Made by a program: the position numbers and the translations under genes. Positions 1-11,158 of a stretch of DNA of 64,000 nucleotides are shown one piece after another. The DNA is from Acanthochlamys bracteata (taxonomy: Eukaryota > Streptophyta > Magnoliopsida > Pandanales > Velloziaceae): NCBI GenBank assembly GCA_019914995.1, contig CM034130.1, positions 9,052,001-9,116,000 of the forward strand, given 5' to 3'. Positions within the stretch are counted from its first letter, which is position 1, and every line of letters begins with the position of its first letter. The notes under the pieces were generated by a model. It saw nothing but the letters and a program-made list of their open reading frames with translations. It was not told where the DNA came from and made no database searches.

Positions 1-212
1 CAAAGTTCTCAAACTTCCTCTCTAGTATTTTACATACTTTTTAACTTTTCTGCCAACTAAATGCTCAGAAAATCTGACTTTTCTGGAATTCAAGCCGGTT
101 TTATGATAGACCAAACAAGGCCCTTGAGTAATATGTTATTTTACTTTCCAGTTTTCTGCAAGTTTCATGAACTTTTCTGCGAATAATACATTTTTAAAAT
201 TTTGGAAATCAG

Positions 213-2301
213 GAAGAGGAAGCACGGTATGCACCAAGAGTAGCACCAGGTGGGTATGGTGCATATAATGCCTACATTACAGCAGCAACTCGGTATGCTG
301 CACTAGGTGCTCCAACTCTATATGATCACCCTGGTCCAGCTTATGGGCGTGAGTTTTTATCTTTTGTTTTCTCAATGTTGAGACTTATTGCATATCTTCT
401 GAAAATATGTTCTTCATATTGTTCAGGAGGAATTTTTGAGCCTCCACGAGGAATGGGCAAGAAGATATTTATCGGCAGACTTCCCCAGGAGGCTGGGGTT
501 GATGATCTGCGGCAGTACTTTGGGAGGTTTGGCCGTATTGTAGATGTTTACGTTCCAAAGGTAAACATTATACTTTCAGCTTCTTAAATATCTTAAATAT
601 CTTGAAGGTAAACAGGAGTTCGCCAATGCCTTGAAGGGAATCAGCTTTACTGTTGCTCTTACTGATACTTCCGTCAAATACAGGATCCAAAGAGAACGGG
701 GCACCGCGGTTTTGGTTTTGTAACATTTGCTGAGGATGGGGTAGCTGATCGTGTGGCACGCAGAACACATGAAATTTTAGGACATGAGGTACGTGCATTC
801 GTTGTTGCTATTGGTTGTCTTCAAATGTTGTGTTTTCATATGCCAATTGTATGTGGTTTGGATTGTTCATTACAAAGAGAGTGGCATAACTTGTTCAGTT
901 TACAGTATTGTAATTTTTATGTTAATTTGTCATTACTTTTTTACTAGATTTGTTTGATTATCGCATTCTTAAGGTAAGATGCATTTATTTGACCTTAATA
1001 GACATGTTTTCTTAGGATATGTTGGTCTTTACACAAATATTAAAAATTTAGTAACTTCTTTGAGTGAACTGGAAGAGAATTTATATATTGCTGTTGCTAT
1101 AAATTTGTGTATACATTTTTTGAATTCAGGGCACTATTATGAATAAGTAGCCTGCATTAGCAGGGAAGGCTGCATGCACTTGATCAAAAGTATTTAAAAG
1201 ATGTAGAATCAACTTATGTTCTGAGCATCTAATGAACTTGAAATCCTTGGACCGGATATACATTTCATAAGTATATGTAAGAGGAAGTAGCCAGGTAAAA
1301 CCATTTAGCTCTGTTTGGTTTGAGAGAATTGTGGGAAAAGAAAACCCTTTCTCTCTATATTCTTATTTGGTTGGAGATAGAAATTGGAGGAGAAAAGAAA
1401 GGATTCCCTCTCCTGTGCATGCTATTAGGATTTTCTTTCAGGAAAGAGTGCAAGTGAGAGAAACCCTCATTTACTTTCTTTTATTTTCGGTTCTTTTTCA
1501 CCCTCATTTTCTTTTCTTTTCACTAGACCAAATGTAACCTGCATCTAGGAAATTGTCCATCATTGTCTTGATTCTCATGATAGTAATTTTTGAGTCAAGA
1601 CTATTATATCTCTGGCATTGCATTATGCTATTCTGCTAAAATAAACTGCAAAAACTGAGTGATGTTTGGTGATGCTTATATGCAATATATGCGAGCCATT
1701 TCTGTTACATTCATTTACTTAAAAACTGGAACTTTTGGTCTCCTACTTACCATTCTTACTAATATAGTTTGAATCTTCATATCTTTATTTGCAGGTTGCA
1801 ATAGATTCAGCGACACCACTTGATGATGCAGGTGGAGGGAGTGCAACTTACATGGATCCAGTAGGAGTTGCTGGACCATATGGGGGTTATGGTCCTATTC
1901 GTTCTTATGGCAGGCTTTATGGTAGCTTGGATTTTGATGATGTAAGTTCACTTTCAATAAATTTGATGTGATCTCTTATAGTTTATATTTCTCTTAAGAT
2001 AGATCTGCTGAACTTAATTGGTTAGTTACTTCATCTTCTGCACATGCTAATTAAATAGCTTGGAAGTCACATTGTTCACACGGTTTCACATATTGTCTTC
2101 TGTAGTTAGTATGAAGGGTCACATGTTTAATAGTTTCACGTTTATTCTTCTCGAGTTAGTATGGGGTGGTGGCAAAAAGTAACCATATCCTTACAGTTCT
2201 TTGACCATCTTAAATGTTTTCTACTTTGGCAGTATGGTTATGGAGCTAGCAGCAGCAGTAGCAGATCCTCAAGGATGGATTGGAGGTACAGGCCCTACTA
2301 A
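213..2301 (+). CDS. RRM-type RNA-binding protein (hnRNP-like), 3' part
   Basis: Five exons can be joined with closed phase: 213-348, 427-560, 684-788, 1795-1941 and 2233-2301 (TAA at 2299). They give the last 196 residues; the 5' part lies left of the window and bases 1-212 are intron. Exons 2-3 hold a full RNA-recognition motif with an RNP2-like KIFIGRL and an RNP1-like RGFGFVTF, so the protein binds RNA or single-stranded nucleic acid. The tail is rich in Gly, Tyr, Ser and Arg and ends RRYRPY-like (WRYRPY). The arrangement resembles the plant hnRNP-like group typified in memory by Arabidopsis At4g36960, where this would be the last of several RRMs; the earlier ones cannot be seen here. A 1-kb intron separates exons 3 and 4. 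The RNA target is unknown. Confidence 0.9.
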
Positions 2302-2776
2302 GATGCTGTCTTTAAGTGCCAGCACTTGAAGTGATATTAGCAAACCGAGTCTGCGTAACTCCTTTTGGGGTTTCCAAAGACTGACTGTATTTATTTATGA
2401 TGTACAAGGTCTAGCATGCCCTGTTGATTGCCAAAGTTTACCTTCTGCAAAAATGATAATTTATTAATTGGGGAAATATTATTCTCTATGGTCATTACAA
2501 TTTTACTCAACTTACTTTAGCAAACTTGAACACTGAAGATTCTGTGGTTATTATACGAGTCATGCATGTGAACTTTTGAGCCATAAAACTCCTTAAATAG
2601 AAGAGTAATGCACGGTTGATTCTAAACATGGAATTAAGTTTCCAGTTTTATCGTATAGGAAAGTTGGTGTAGTAACTTCTGTAAGCTGAAGGTGCAGTTT
2701 CCAAGGGATAAAGGCGTGGTGTTTTTGGAAAATGATTTGAAAATTTATTTCAGGAAGTCATATCATTCTTTGAAGT

Positions 2777-3196
2777 TTGAAGCCGCAACAAACGAAGGGC
2801 AAACAATGGTCAACTCCCCAAGATAACCGACCCATGTGGTACGCAAACGTATACTTATCCCCCACAAAACACATGGATTTTGATCGAATGATTGAGTTCA
2901 TATGGTTGAACAAGAGCAAGGTATTTATGAAGAGTTTCAGTTCATTGCATCTTAACCCCAACAGTGTTTATAAGGTGGGCTACGTGGAGTTAATATCTTT
3001 GACGCACTATGGTAGAGGGACCAAAAAGTTTTTGCTATTGAGGAAGTGGGCATGAATTTGGTCTGGACACGTTAGATGAGCTTGAGTGTAGGTACGCATA
3101 CGTATTCAGAGATATTGAGGTCTTAACCATTGACTATATGTTCCTCTCAGATGTGATCATATTCCATTCCAATACGATCACTAGTTATTGGGTTTA
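2777..3196 (+). pseudogene. Unrecognised open stretch, possibly a broken coding fragment
   Basis: Two open frames abut. 2777-3055 encodes 92 residues beginning MKPQQTKGKQW. Near 3045 a different frame opens and runs with acidic and aromatic residues (GHEFGLDTLDELECRYAYVF) to a TAG near 3196. The switch of frame without a splice signal suggests a frameshifted relic. I do not recognise the family; an old transposase or a duplicated gene fragment are both possible. It could equally be chance. Confidence 0.2.
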
Positions 3197-4046
3197 GGAT
3201 TTGGCTGCATGCATATCTAAATTATATTTCGCGACTCAAATTTAGGGGCTATGTTTCGAGTATTTTCGTTCATTTTAGGTTATAAATGTATCTAGACAAT
3301 ATATTTATTGAATTAGGATATATACTCCAATATTGAACTAAAAGTATGTTAAATTTGAATTAGATTTGTCATATACATCTTAGGTGCACCGTAGCTGTTG
3401 GCTCTTGCGTAATGACTTCATATGTATGTCTTTTTGATGTAATATTCTAACACTATACATGGAAATGGACTGTATGTTGTGACTTGTTAACAGCCACTAC
3501 AAAAACGAAAAGGCAACCATGTATACACTTGCAGAAGACATCGAGTGTTCAGTTACTCCAGTATTCAATCTATAGGGTTATCAAGTGCAGCAAAGCTAGA
3601 AATAAAGCTTAACTAATCGAGGCAGGTAGAGAAAAGAGCATTAGACCATGTATTCAAAGAAAACTCTTTGAAGTTATAAAGCATACAATCAAATACATGA
3701 ACGTAAATCATTGAATTGCAATACTGTTCCTGTATATGACTTCAGATGGCTTTAGCTGCTGCTTCCGAATTTATAAATTTATCTACGTCACGCTTATATC
3801 ATATAAAATTATTAGATAGATGATCTCTATAAATTATTGGAAACGGTTGTACATGGGGGAACGAGAGATTTGTTGGGAGTAGAGGAAGTTTTGAGAGTAA
3901 TTTTGAAATATAAGATATATTTATTTATTTTAAAAACAATTTTATTTTTTTTATTTTAAAAAATAAAATAAGTAATAAAAAGAATTATATTAAAATTTTT
4001 TTATATTTATAATTTTAAATACATTATTAAAACTTATAAAAAATAA

Positions 4047-4080
4047 TATATATATAGATATATATATATATATATATATA
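4047..4080. repeat. TA dinucleotide microsatellite
   Basis: About 17 TA units with one interruption, in an A+T-rich stretch just left of the hAT transposon. Likely polymorphic in length. Confidence 0.85.
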
Positions 4081-4500
4081 ATGTATAATTTATTTATATT
4101 TTTAATTAAAAAAATTTAAATACTATACAAAATATATTAAAAAATAAAAATTTAAAATAAAATTTTAATAAACAGTAAAGGCACTTAAAACATGCCTGAG
4201 ATGACAATTTATAGCTATCAGTGAAAGCAAGAACTATGCATGTAGAGATGCAAATATGGGCCGGCCTGCGGCTCGGTGAACGATGATGGCAGAGGGCCGG
4301 ACGGTCGTCCCGCGATGGATGACAGACGGGATCGATTGTCTTTGGCTTGTCCGGCGCTGCTCGATGACCGGTCAACATTGACTTTAACCTGATCAACGTT
4401 GACCGTTGACCATGTCAAAAAAACCTAAATTATTTCTGTCATGCTGATGTTAGCATGACCATTGTAGCAGCCAGCTAACGGTAAAATTCAACTTTTCACC

Positions 4501-4508
4501 TATAAATA
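4501..4508 (+). promoter_or_regulatory. TATA box of hAT transposase gene
   Basis: TATAAATA lies 157 bases before the likely ATG at 4658, between the GC-rich subterminal block and the coding region. Position and sequence fit a core promoter; use is inferred. Confidence 0.5.
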
Positions 4509-4657
4509 CATCATATTCTCATTCATTTTTCACACATTTCTCTCAAATCTCATTTTCATTCTACTCAATCTTACACAAAATATAAAAGAAATTATTTCTT
4601 ACTTTATTTTTTAAATTCACATTTCTTTAATTATCAAAATTTTAGTTGTTATTTCAA

Positions 4658-6823
4658 ATGGATCCAAATTTTCATGCCATTAATTTGGATGACTATGGCA
4701 TGTACGATCAAAATTTGGAGAAAATAGATGTTACCCGTATGGAGAAAGGAGATGATATTCTTCCAAGAAGAAGTTTTCATCAAAGATGTAACGAAATTCT
4801 TCCAATTCCAAGTGTTGGAAGTAGTTCGGCTTCAGGATCGACATCGACAACAACAAAACGTTCAAAAGTCCCAACTTCTGAAGCTTGAAACTATTTCACT
4901 GCAGAATATACAGTGCTAAGTGATGGTACTCAATCAAAAATGGCGAAATGTAAATTTTGCAATAAATTTTTAACTGCTAATCCTAATGCAGGTACCCGAC
5001 ATTTACTAGCACATGGTAAAAAATGTGCTTCCAAAAAACAAATCGGAAGGGAACCTTCACAAACTCAACTTCAATTCAACACGGATGGTTCGGTAAGTAT
5101 TTGGTCTTATGATTCTAATGTAGCTAGGGAATCTCTTGCCCATATGATTTGTGCTATGAATTTACCTATTAATTTTGGTGAGTCATCTTTTTATGAATAA
5201 CATATTAAAAGAACATATTATCCACAATTTCAAAAAGTTAGTAGAACAACTACTAGAAGCAATATTATTATTTATTACAATAAAATGCGCACTATATTAA
5301 AATATGAATTAACTTTTTTTAATTTTTTTATTGCGTTAACATCTGATATTTGGAGTGGTAGAGCTAAATAAGATTATTTAAGTATTGTTGCTCATTATTT
5401 AGATTCACAATGGATTATGCAAAAAAGAATTATTGGTTTTAGACTTATTGATTCCACACATGATGTTAAAAATATTTCTGAGCGCATTATAAATGTAGTT
5501 AAAGAATGGGGCATAAGCAACCGCATTGTCTCCATCACCCTAGATAATGTTTCAGCAAATACCAAATCAATTCGATTTCTTGAGATGGAACTAAGCTCAT
5601 ACATGGGAGGAATTTTACTATATCAACGTTGTGCTTGCCATATTATCAATTTAATCGTACAATCAGGTATGCAGTTGGTAAGTGATCAGATTAATGATAT
5701 TCGCGTTGCTATTTCTTGGATTACTAGTTCAAATCAACGTTTAGCTGAATTTAAAAGATATTGCATAGCAGAACATCTTAAGCCTCGAAAGTTTAACCTT
5801 GATATGCCAGTAAGATGAAATTCTACTTATTTAATGTTGAAAAGTACTTTAGATTATAAAAATGTGCTTATGATTTTTTATAATACAAGAATGGGTAACA
5901 ATATATTTACTGAAACTCATTGGATTATTGCTGAAAAACTTGTAGAATTTTTAGAAACTTTTTATGATGCTACTGTTTTATTATCTGGTGTTTACTATCA
6001 TACTTCTCCATTAGTTTTACATTCAATTCTTAATATAGCTACTATGCTACATTCGCATATAACAGATGAATTACTTGAACCTATAGTTACAATAATGACT
6101 AAAAAATTAAAAAAATATTGGTCTAATATTTCTCTTTTATATTATTTTGTATTTATGTTAGATCATAGATTTAAATTTGTATATTTTACTAATATTCTTA
6201 CATATATTGGTATGTATTTAGATATTTTCGATATTTAATTGCAAATAACTAACGCTCGTAACAAGCTGTATGAAATTTATGATCTTTATAAAGTTAGGTT
6301 TGGTAATTTGCGAAATCAACAACAACAAGTGGCACCGGCACAAACTCATCAAAGTAAGAAGAAAAAAACGATCAATTGGTCTTTGATCTCCATCAAGTCC
6401 GGCTCAAGTTCAACACCATCTTCAACTTCAAGCAGCATGCAATCTTCTTCGGACTTGAACAAATATTTTGAAGGTGATACTGTCATTGTAGAAGACGATG
6501 AAAACCCAAAAAATTTTAATATTTTGAACTGGTGGAAGACATATTCAACAAGATATCCAGTACTCTCTCAACTAGCACGTGATATTTTGACTATTCCTGT
6601 TTCAATGGTGTCTTTAGAATCGGCATTTAGTACAGCTGGAAGGATAATTGAAGAACACAGAACACAACTTACTAGTGGGATGATTGAAGTATTAACTTGT
6701 TTGAAAGACTGGAAACTTGTAGTCAAACGAATGCAGCATACAACTCACAATAAAGATCTGACTGAACAATTTTCTGAATTATTTTTAAATGAAAATATTC
6801 CAAATACAAGTTCAAATGTATAA
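4658..6823 (+). pseudogene. hAT transposase with BED zinc finger, five in-frame stops
   Basis: One frame runs from ATG 4658 to TAA 6821-6823 (722 codons) but is cut by TGA 4886, TAA 5198, TAA 5369, TGA 5816 and TAA 6236. No frameshift is needed. In order it shows a low-complexity N-terminus; a BED-type zinc finger (CKFCNKF, then H and H/C ligands, about 4934-5030) for DNA binding; the hAT catalytic core region (SDIWSGR, then LDNVSANT and CACHIINLIVQ); and the C-terminal dimerisation domain (WWKTYSTRYPVLSQLARDIL, then SLESAFSTAGR). This is the RICESLEEPER/Zaxx-like plant lineage, known from family knowledge to cut and paste DNA. Both TGA stops look like Trp codons changed by G-to-A. It cannot make a full protein as it stands. 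Confidence 0.92.
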
Positions 6824-7047
6824 TTATATACATATTACAAATTATAATAATTTTTTTTATATTTAATAATAATTTTTAAAGTTATTTTTTAAGCTTTTTA
6901 TATTTAATAATAATTTTTAAAATTATTTTCAATTTTTTTATATTTAATAATATTTTTAAATATTATTTAAATTTATTATTTAAAAAATAAATATATATAA
7001 CAGACTGTTGGTCCGAATCGGATTTAAAATTCACCTCTACATGCATG

Positions 7048-7430
7048 CATCACAACAAGGTTGTCTCCTTCAAATAATATATATATATAATCCAACTACT
7101 TCTATATCATGATTATTAATGTATAAATCCAAAAGCATATACATATATGCCATTAAAGAGATTCTGCTAGCTAACAATTAATCACTGTTTTCTTTCATAA
7201 ACTCAAGATAAACTAAATAAAAATGATTCTTGTTATCAGATGAAGAAAGCAATTAAGGCGAGAGAAGAGAGTAAACCATATTAACTAAACAAGAAATCAA
7301 CATTAGTTAAAAAGTTAAACACACAGAGATCTCAAGTTGATACACAAACGGAGAGAGGGAGAGAATTAAGGTGGAACCTCTCACTGCAAACTCTCCTTTA
7401 ATTAATACACATTGCATACTTTGTCGCAAT
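7048..7430. other. 3' flank of the HECATE-type bHLH gene
   Basis: A+T-rich stretch between the hAT target duplication and the stop of the minus-strand bHLH gene. Its right half probably holds the bHLH 3' UTR. No gene or distinct repeat seen beyond a short TA run near 7078-7090. Confidence 0.5.
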
Positions 7431-8138
7431 TTAATTACCTGAAATGTTGTTATTATTAGGGCTTGCAAACGCTTGCTGATAAGGACATTCATAGCTGCTC
7501 TGTGCGGAAGAATTTTCTCCGATGGTCGCTGCAATATTATACATCGTTTGGTAGCCGCCGTAATCTGTGGCCATGCTGTGGTTAGCTGCGGCGTCTTCAA
7601 GCGTTTGCACTTGGATTTTGAGAAACTTGACATAATTTATAGCTTCATCGAGCATCGACGCAGTGTCCATCTTCGTCCCGCCGGGGACCAACCGCTGCAG
7701 AATCCTTATCCTTTCACTGATCCGTTCACGCCGGTGCCGTGCAGCAACGCTCTGCGGGTCAGTGGATATCCGAAGGTTACGCCGCTTCGGCGGGCGAACA
7801 GATTCCGGATCAATATGAATCGGCTGCAACGCTGCAATTCTGAACACCAATTCTCTCATTGCTGCCACTGATGCTCGTCTGCTAGCTTCCGTTAGCTCGC
7901 TTCCGTAGAATAATGGAAGCTGCATTGGTTGAAGCAACGCTTCTTCTTGAGTAGCTGACAGAGTTAAGCTGAATGAATGTGGAAACTGAAACGTTGTTGA
8001 TAATTGCGGTGCCGGAGAAAAGGAAGACTGTGATTCTTGCAGTTTCGAGAACTCGTCGAGTTTCTCGATCTGCATCAACATGTCCATGAGATCCATCTCA
8101 GTTTCAGGAGAAAAGTTGGAGAAGTTCTCCGTGTTCAT
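7431..8138 (-). CDS. HECATE/INDEHISCENT-type bHLH transcription factor
   Basis: Intronless, 235 residues. Residues 90-180 carry the diagnostic HEC/IND block: [30 protein letters not shown], then the b[23 protein letters not shown] (basic part and helix 1), the loop VPGGTKMD, and helix 2 [20 protein letters not shown]. The basic region lacks the canonical His and Glu of E-box readers (Gln and Ala sit there), as is usual for this subfamily (VIIIb). The length and the N-terminal [10 protein letters not shown] match HEC1/HEC2 better than the shorter IND. Known relatives act in the nucleus, pairing with SPATULA to pattern carpel, stigma and fruit tissue and auxin flow. A TATA box lies about 135 bases upstream. 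Which HEC paralogue this is needs a tree. Confidence 0.95.
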   Translation of the reverse strand: MNTENFSNFSPETEMDLMDMLMQIEKLDEFSKLQESQSSFSPAPQLSTTFQFPHSFSLTLSATQEEALLQPMQLPLFYGSELTEASRRASVAAMRELVFRIAALQPIHIDPESVRPPKRRNLRISTDPQSVAARHRRERISERIRILQRLVPGGTKMDTASMLDEAINYVKFLKIQVQTLEDAAANHSMATDYGGYQTMYNIAATIGENSSAQSSYECPYQQAFASPNNNNISGN

Positions 8139-8271
8139 GCTAGGCCTCTGAGTTGTTTACTTATAATATCTATCTCAGAAGAAGATAGAAAAAAGAAGGA
8201 AGATGAGATTATAGGGTTCTTCTTATTCTTTCTTTTGTGATTTGAATCTTTAGAGCACGGAGGAAGGAGAA

Positions 8272-8283
8272 GAATATATATAG
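8272..8283 (-). promoter_or_regulatory. Probable TATA box of the bHLH gene
   Basis: On the minus strand the sequence reads CTATATATATTC, 134 bases before the ATG at 8138. This leaves room for a 5' UTR of about 100 bases. Function is inferred from position. Confidence 0.55.
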
Positions 8284-8842
8284 GGAGCGATTGAGAGGTT
8301 ACTGAATATAAAATTGAAACAATGATATTTATACACTGGTGCAATGCATTTAATACTGAGAAGTGAAAGAAGTAGATGTGATTCTTTTTTTTCTCTTTTC
8401 ATGCTTTTTTTCATAAAAACTTTTCGTTGATCTTACGTTCTGCTTTACGATAGCTGCATAAGTTGCTCTTATCATGCAAACAGAAGTAATTTGAGTTTTG
8501 CTTTTTCTATGGAATCACGTACTTATAATTAGAAACTAATACTAAAAGCTAGTAGCTAGCCCGCTATTTTGATTTGACCATGCAGGCAACGATAATTATT
8601 TTTTAAAAATATTTTCAAACATATCTTAAATAACTCTTCTTGTAATATTTCTATAGTTAACTTTTTCTTGTTCTGAAAAGAGTATCCACTTTCACTGCTT
8701 AATTATTTGATGATTTCATATATTCAATCAGCTAATCAATTTTATACTTTCACAGGTTTAAATTAAAAATTCAAATACAATGATCTCTTAATATGTGTAG
8801 TTAGTTAAAGAATATGATTAGTGCATTCTAATGATGGATATA

Positions 8843-9103
8843 GGGGGTGTTTGGCTTTGCTTTCCCCCAACCCAATTTTTCAATTCTTCATTTCACGTTT
8901 TTCAATACATATTTTATAAATATATAAAAAATTTATTTAAAAATTTAGAAAGTGTAGAAAAATTCTACGGAGTGAGATCTTTTTATTACATATTTTTATT
9001 ATTTTTTTAAAAGTAAAAAAAATAGAGCTCATTTTTTCAAAAAGAATAAAAATATTCTTCATTTCACAAAAACTCCGTTTCATAAGCAATCCCAAATGTC
9101 CCC
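8843..9103. mobile_element. Candidate MITE with GGGGGTGTTTGG-type ends
   Basis: The left end reads GGGGGTGTTTGGCTTTGC; the right end, inverted, reads GGGGACATTTGGGATTGC. The interior is A+T-rich with no coding capacity. ATA flanks both ends, a possible 3-bp target duplication. The ends recall PIF/Harbinger-type (Tourist-like) MITEs, but the duplication is not the TWA these usually show, so the class is open. It sits about 0.7-1 kb upstream of the bHLH gene. Confidence 0.55.
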
Positions 9104-9479
9104 ATATTGAGTGGGTGATGTATGGTTGGTTGGTTGGTTGTGGTCCTTTACATGGACACCAACAGACTAAACCAACTTATTTGATTAAGTTTTGCTTTAC
9201 TTTTCAACTGCTTATTATTTCAACATCTTATTTTATATTTTTTAATAATTTTTTATAATATGTTGTAGAATTTATATAAAATTTAGAAAGTACAAAATTT
9301 TAATATATCTTAAAATTTTTTAGAATAAAAAAATAAAATTTATATTTCAAAATATTTTTAAAATATTTTTTATTTAAAAAATTTTCTTTTATAAACATTT
9401 GCTCTCTCTGCATGCATGTGTTGGTAATTAAGTTGGTGTTCGATATAAGAGCTTGCATCGGATTCTAGCTAGATGCAAA

Positions 9480-9956
9480 CCAAATAAAGAGAATCCTTTA
9501 GCCGGCCCACGATCACATGTAACTCGTTGGATCGAGCCGGGAGTGTAGGGGACGACCTCCCACTACTGCAGCAGCAACAACGAAAGCAGCAGCCAAGATA
9601 GACTGCATTCAACAGTACATGCATGTTTGAGATGGAGACATTGCAAAATAACAAACAACAAACGACGACGACGATGATGAATACGCGTGGGCCTCGTTAG
9701 AAAGGTGGACACGTGGCAAAGGAGAAGACGGGCTGGGGAGGTCCACACGGTTCTTCCGGTCTTTTCTTCTTTCGTCATGGTCGTCAGAAGCTGCAGGCAG
9801 AGAGTGGTACTGATGAAAAAACGCAGGTTTCCGGCCGGCTAAGTAATCATCTTTGGTGGGGTCCCCGTGCATTCGTTTCACTACTGCCCTTTCCGGCAGT
9901 CCCAAAAATAAAACTGCCAGGGAAATTTGATGTTTCAATCTGAGCCTTAAAAACAT
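9480..9956. other. GC-richer block upstream of the bHLH gene, with G-box
   Basis: This block is clearly richer in G+C than both flanks and starts about 1.3 kb upstream of the HEC-type ATG. It contains an ABRE/G-box (9709-9717), ACGCGTGG at 9683-9690, and runs of GACGAC triplets. Short open frames exist on both strands but show no family signature and overlap each other. The best reading is a distal promoter or enhancer region, or a decayed insertion; I cannot decide. Confidence 0.35.
9709..9717 (+). promoter_or_regulatory. ABRE/G-box ACACGTGGC
   Basis: Exact match to the strong abscisic-acid response element with a CACGTG core, the site bound by ABF/AREB bZIP factors (one is encoded at 36718-39894) and by many bHLH factors. 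It lies about 1.6 kb upstream of the HEC-type gene. Use is unproven. Confidence 0.4.
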
Positions 9957-11158
9957 TTTGAGTAAATTGAAAATTTCTTACTGTGCTAGATTGCTCTCAT
10001 GCGTGAACACTTTAGAATATATAGCCTATGAATAAAACTAACGTTGATCATTGAGGTGGTCACCAATTGATTGCGCATTAATTCCGGTACGTGGTAGCCC
10101 GAGAAGATATCATGTCCTGCAGCAACTAACCTGGTTGCTCTTTAAAGGGATGCTCCTAATTAAGTTACCTATTTCATGAATGGCATATGCTCATGATTTA
10201 AGTTCCTTGACATTTTTTTGCGGCCAAATTATGATATGGTCAACTCGACATTACAAAAGGTAGGAAATCAATTTGACACTTTTTTTCAATCTAGAGACCA
10301 AATCCGCACTCACAAAACAATTACTAGTCAAAAAAAAAAAAAAAAGGATTGGTAAGCAACGGGTTCTGTCGCTTCGTTTTGCTAATTTCAAGGATAGTAA
10401 AAGATGAAAACACCTCTAAGTATCAATAGGAACAAGCGTGGGATTGAAATGCCAATTAATTAAATCCTGAAGTAACTCACGATCTTTTGATAATACGTGT
10501 AGTATTCTGTTAACGTTAGAGCTATATATATAAGCAGCTAGTAAAGAAAGTAGTCGAGAGAATGAACGCCAGAAATTCGAAAGTTAGGAAGGAACTCACA
10601 GAAACATCAGTTCCGTAGTATGGCGTATCACGTTTAGCAAGACCAATATGTAGGCAATAACGATAAACAGCTACGACGTACTTACAAATTCAGAGTAATT
10701 CGACCATGATTTAGCAATGATATCAGATCGTTTGATTTATAAAAGTTAAAGGCAAAAAAAAATACGAATTTTCCATTGCTGCAGGTCGACTACGAATTGC
10801 CTTTCAATACTTTCAATAACAATAAGATTGGAGATAATAAGCCTCAGGCTACCCTGCCAAATAAAGTACCAGGGTGGGTTTTTTGAGAACTTTTTAGTAA
10901 TAACAGACAGCAAGAGAAACCTTGTATCTCCTTGTTGAATGTACAACATTTACATACAAATTCTTATTTTCTTAGAATTACACCTAGCCATGATAATGCA
11001 ATCATAACTAAAGATCATAAAGTCGTCAACTTTCACATGGCTATGAGCCATCAAATTAAAGGTAAATTTGGCAACCAGTTTCAAACAGTTTCCTACCTTA
11101 TGAATGGTCAATTGAGAATAAGCAAAGGAGTCATCAGTGCTAAGCATTCATTCTTTCA
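9957..11158. other. Intergenic and MCCB 3' UTR
   Basis: The part nearest 11158 should be the 3' UTR of the minus-strand carboxylase gene. The rest has an A-tract near 10330-10344 and no recognisable gene. Short open frames at 10746-11291 on both strands look like chance. Confidence 0.5.

Larger units (their letters stand above)
2302..4242. other. Intergenic, RRM gene 3' flank to hAT element
   Basis: The first few hundred bases should be the 3' UTR of the RRM gene. About 2777-3196 holds an unrecognised open stretch, listed separately. From about 3840 the DNA becomes almost pure A+T, with A-tracts and a TA microsatellite, up to the hAT element. I see no other gene, tRNA or promoter that I could defend. 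Confidence 0.5.
4243..7039 (+). mobile_element. hAT-superfamily DNA transposon, about 2.8 kb
   Basis: The left end reads TAGAGATGCAAAT and the inverted right end TAGAGGTGAATTT, an imperfect terminal inverted repeat typical of plant hAT elements. The flanks are TATGCATG (4235-4242) and CATGCATG (7040-7047), an 8-bp target duplication with one difference, the size hAT transposases make. Just inside the left end is a GC-rich subterminal block (about 4256-4410) with repeated GGTCAAC/GTTGACC and CCGG-type words; subterminal repeats of this kind are transposase-binding sites in hAT elements. The right end (6830-7000) is A+T-rich. The element carries one broken transposase gene and is probably non-autonomous. 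Confidence 0.9.

Noticed and set aside
1308..1537. Possible MITE in the RRM gene intron (CTGTTTGGTTTGAGAG ... AGACCAAATG)
   Set aside because: The ends match over only a few bases and no target duplication was found.
9609..9956. 115-codon open frame on the minus strand
   Set aside because: Overlaps open frames on both strands, low-complexity Ser/Arg composition, no family signature; treated as non-coding GC-rich block.
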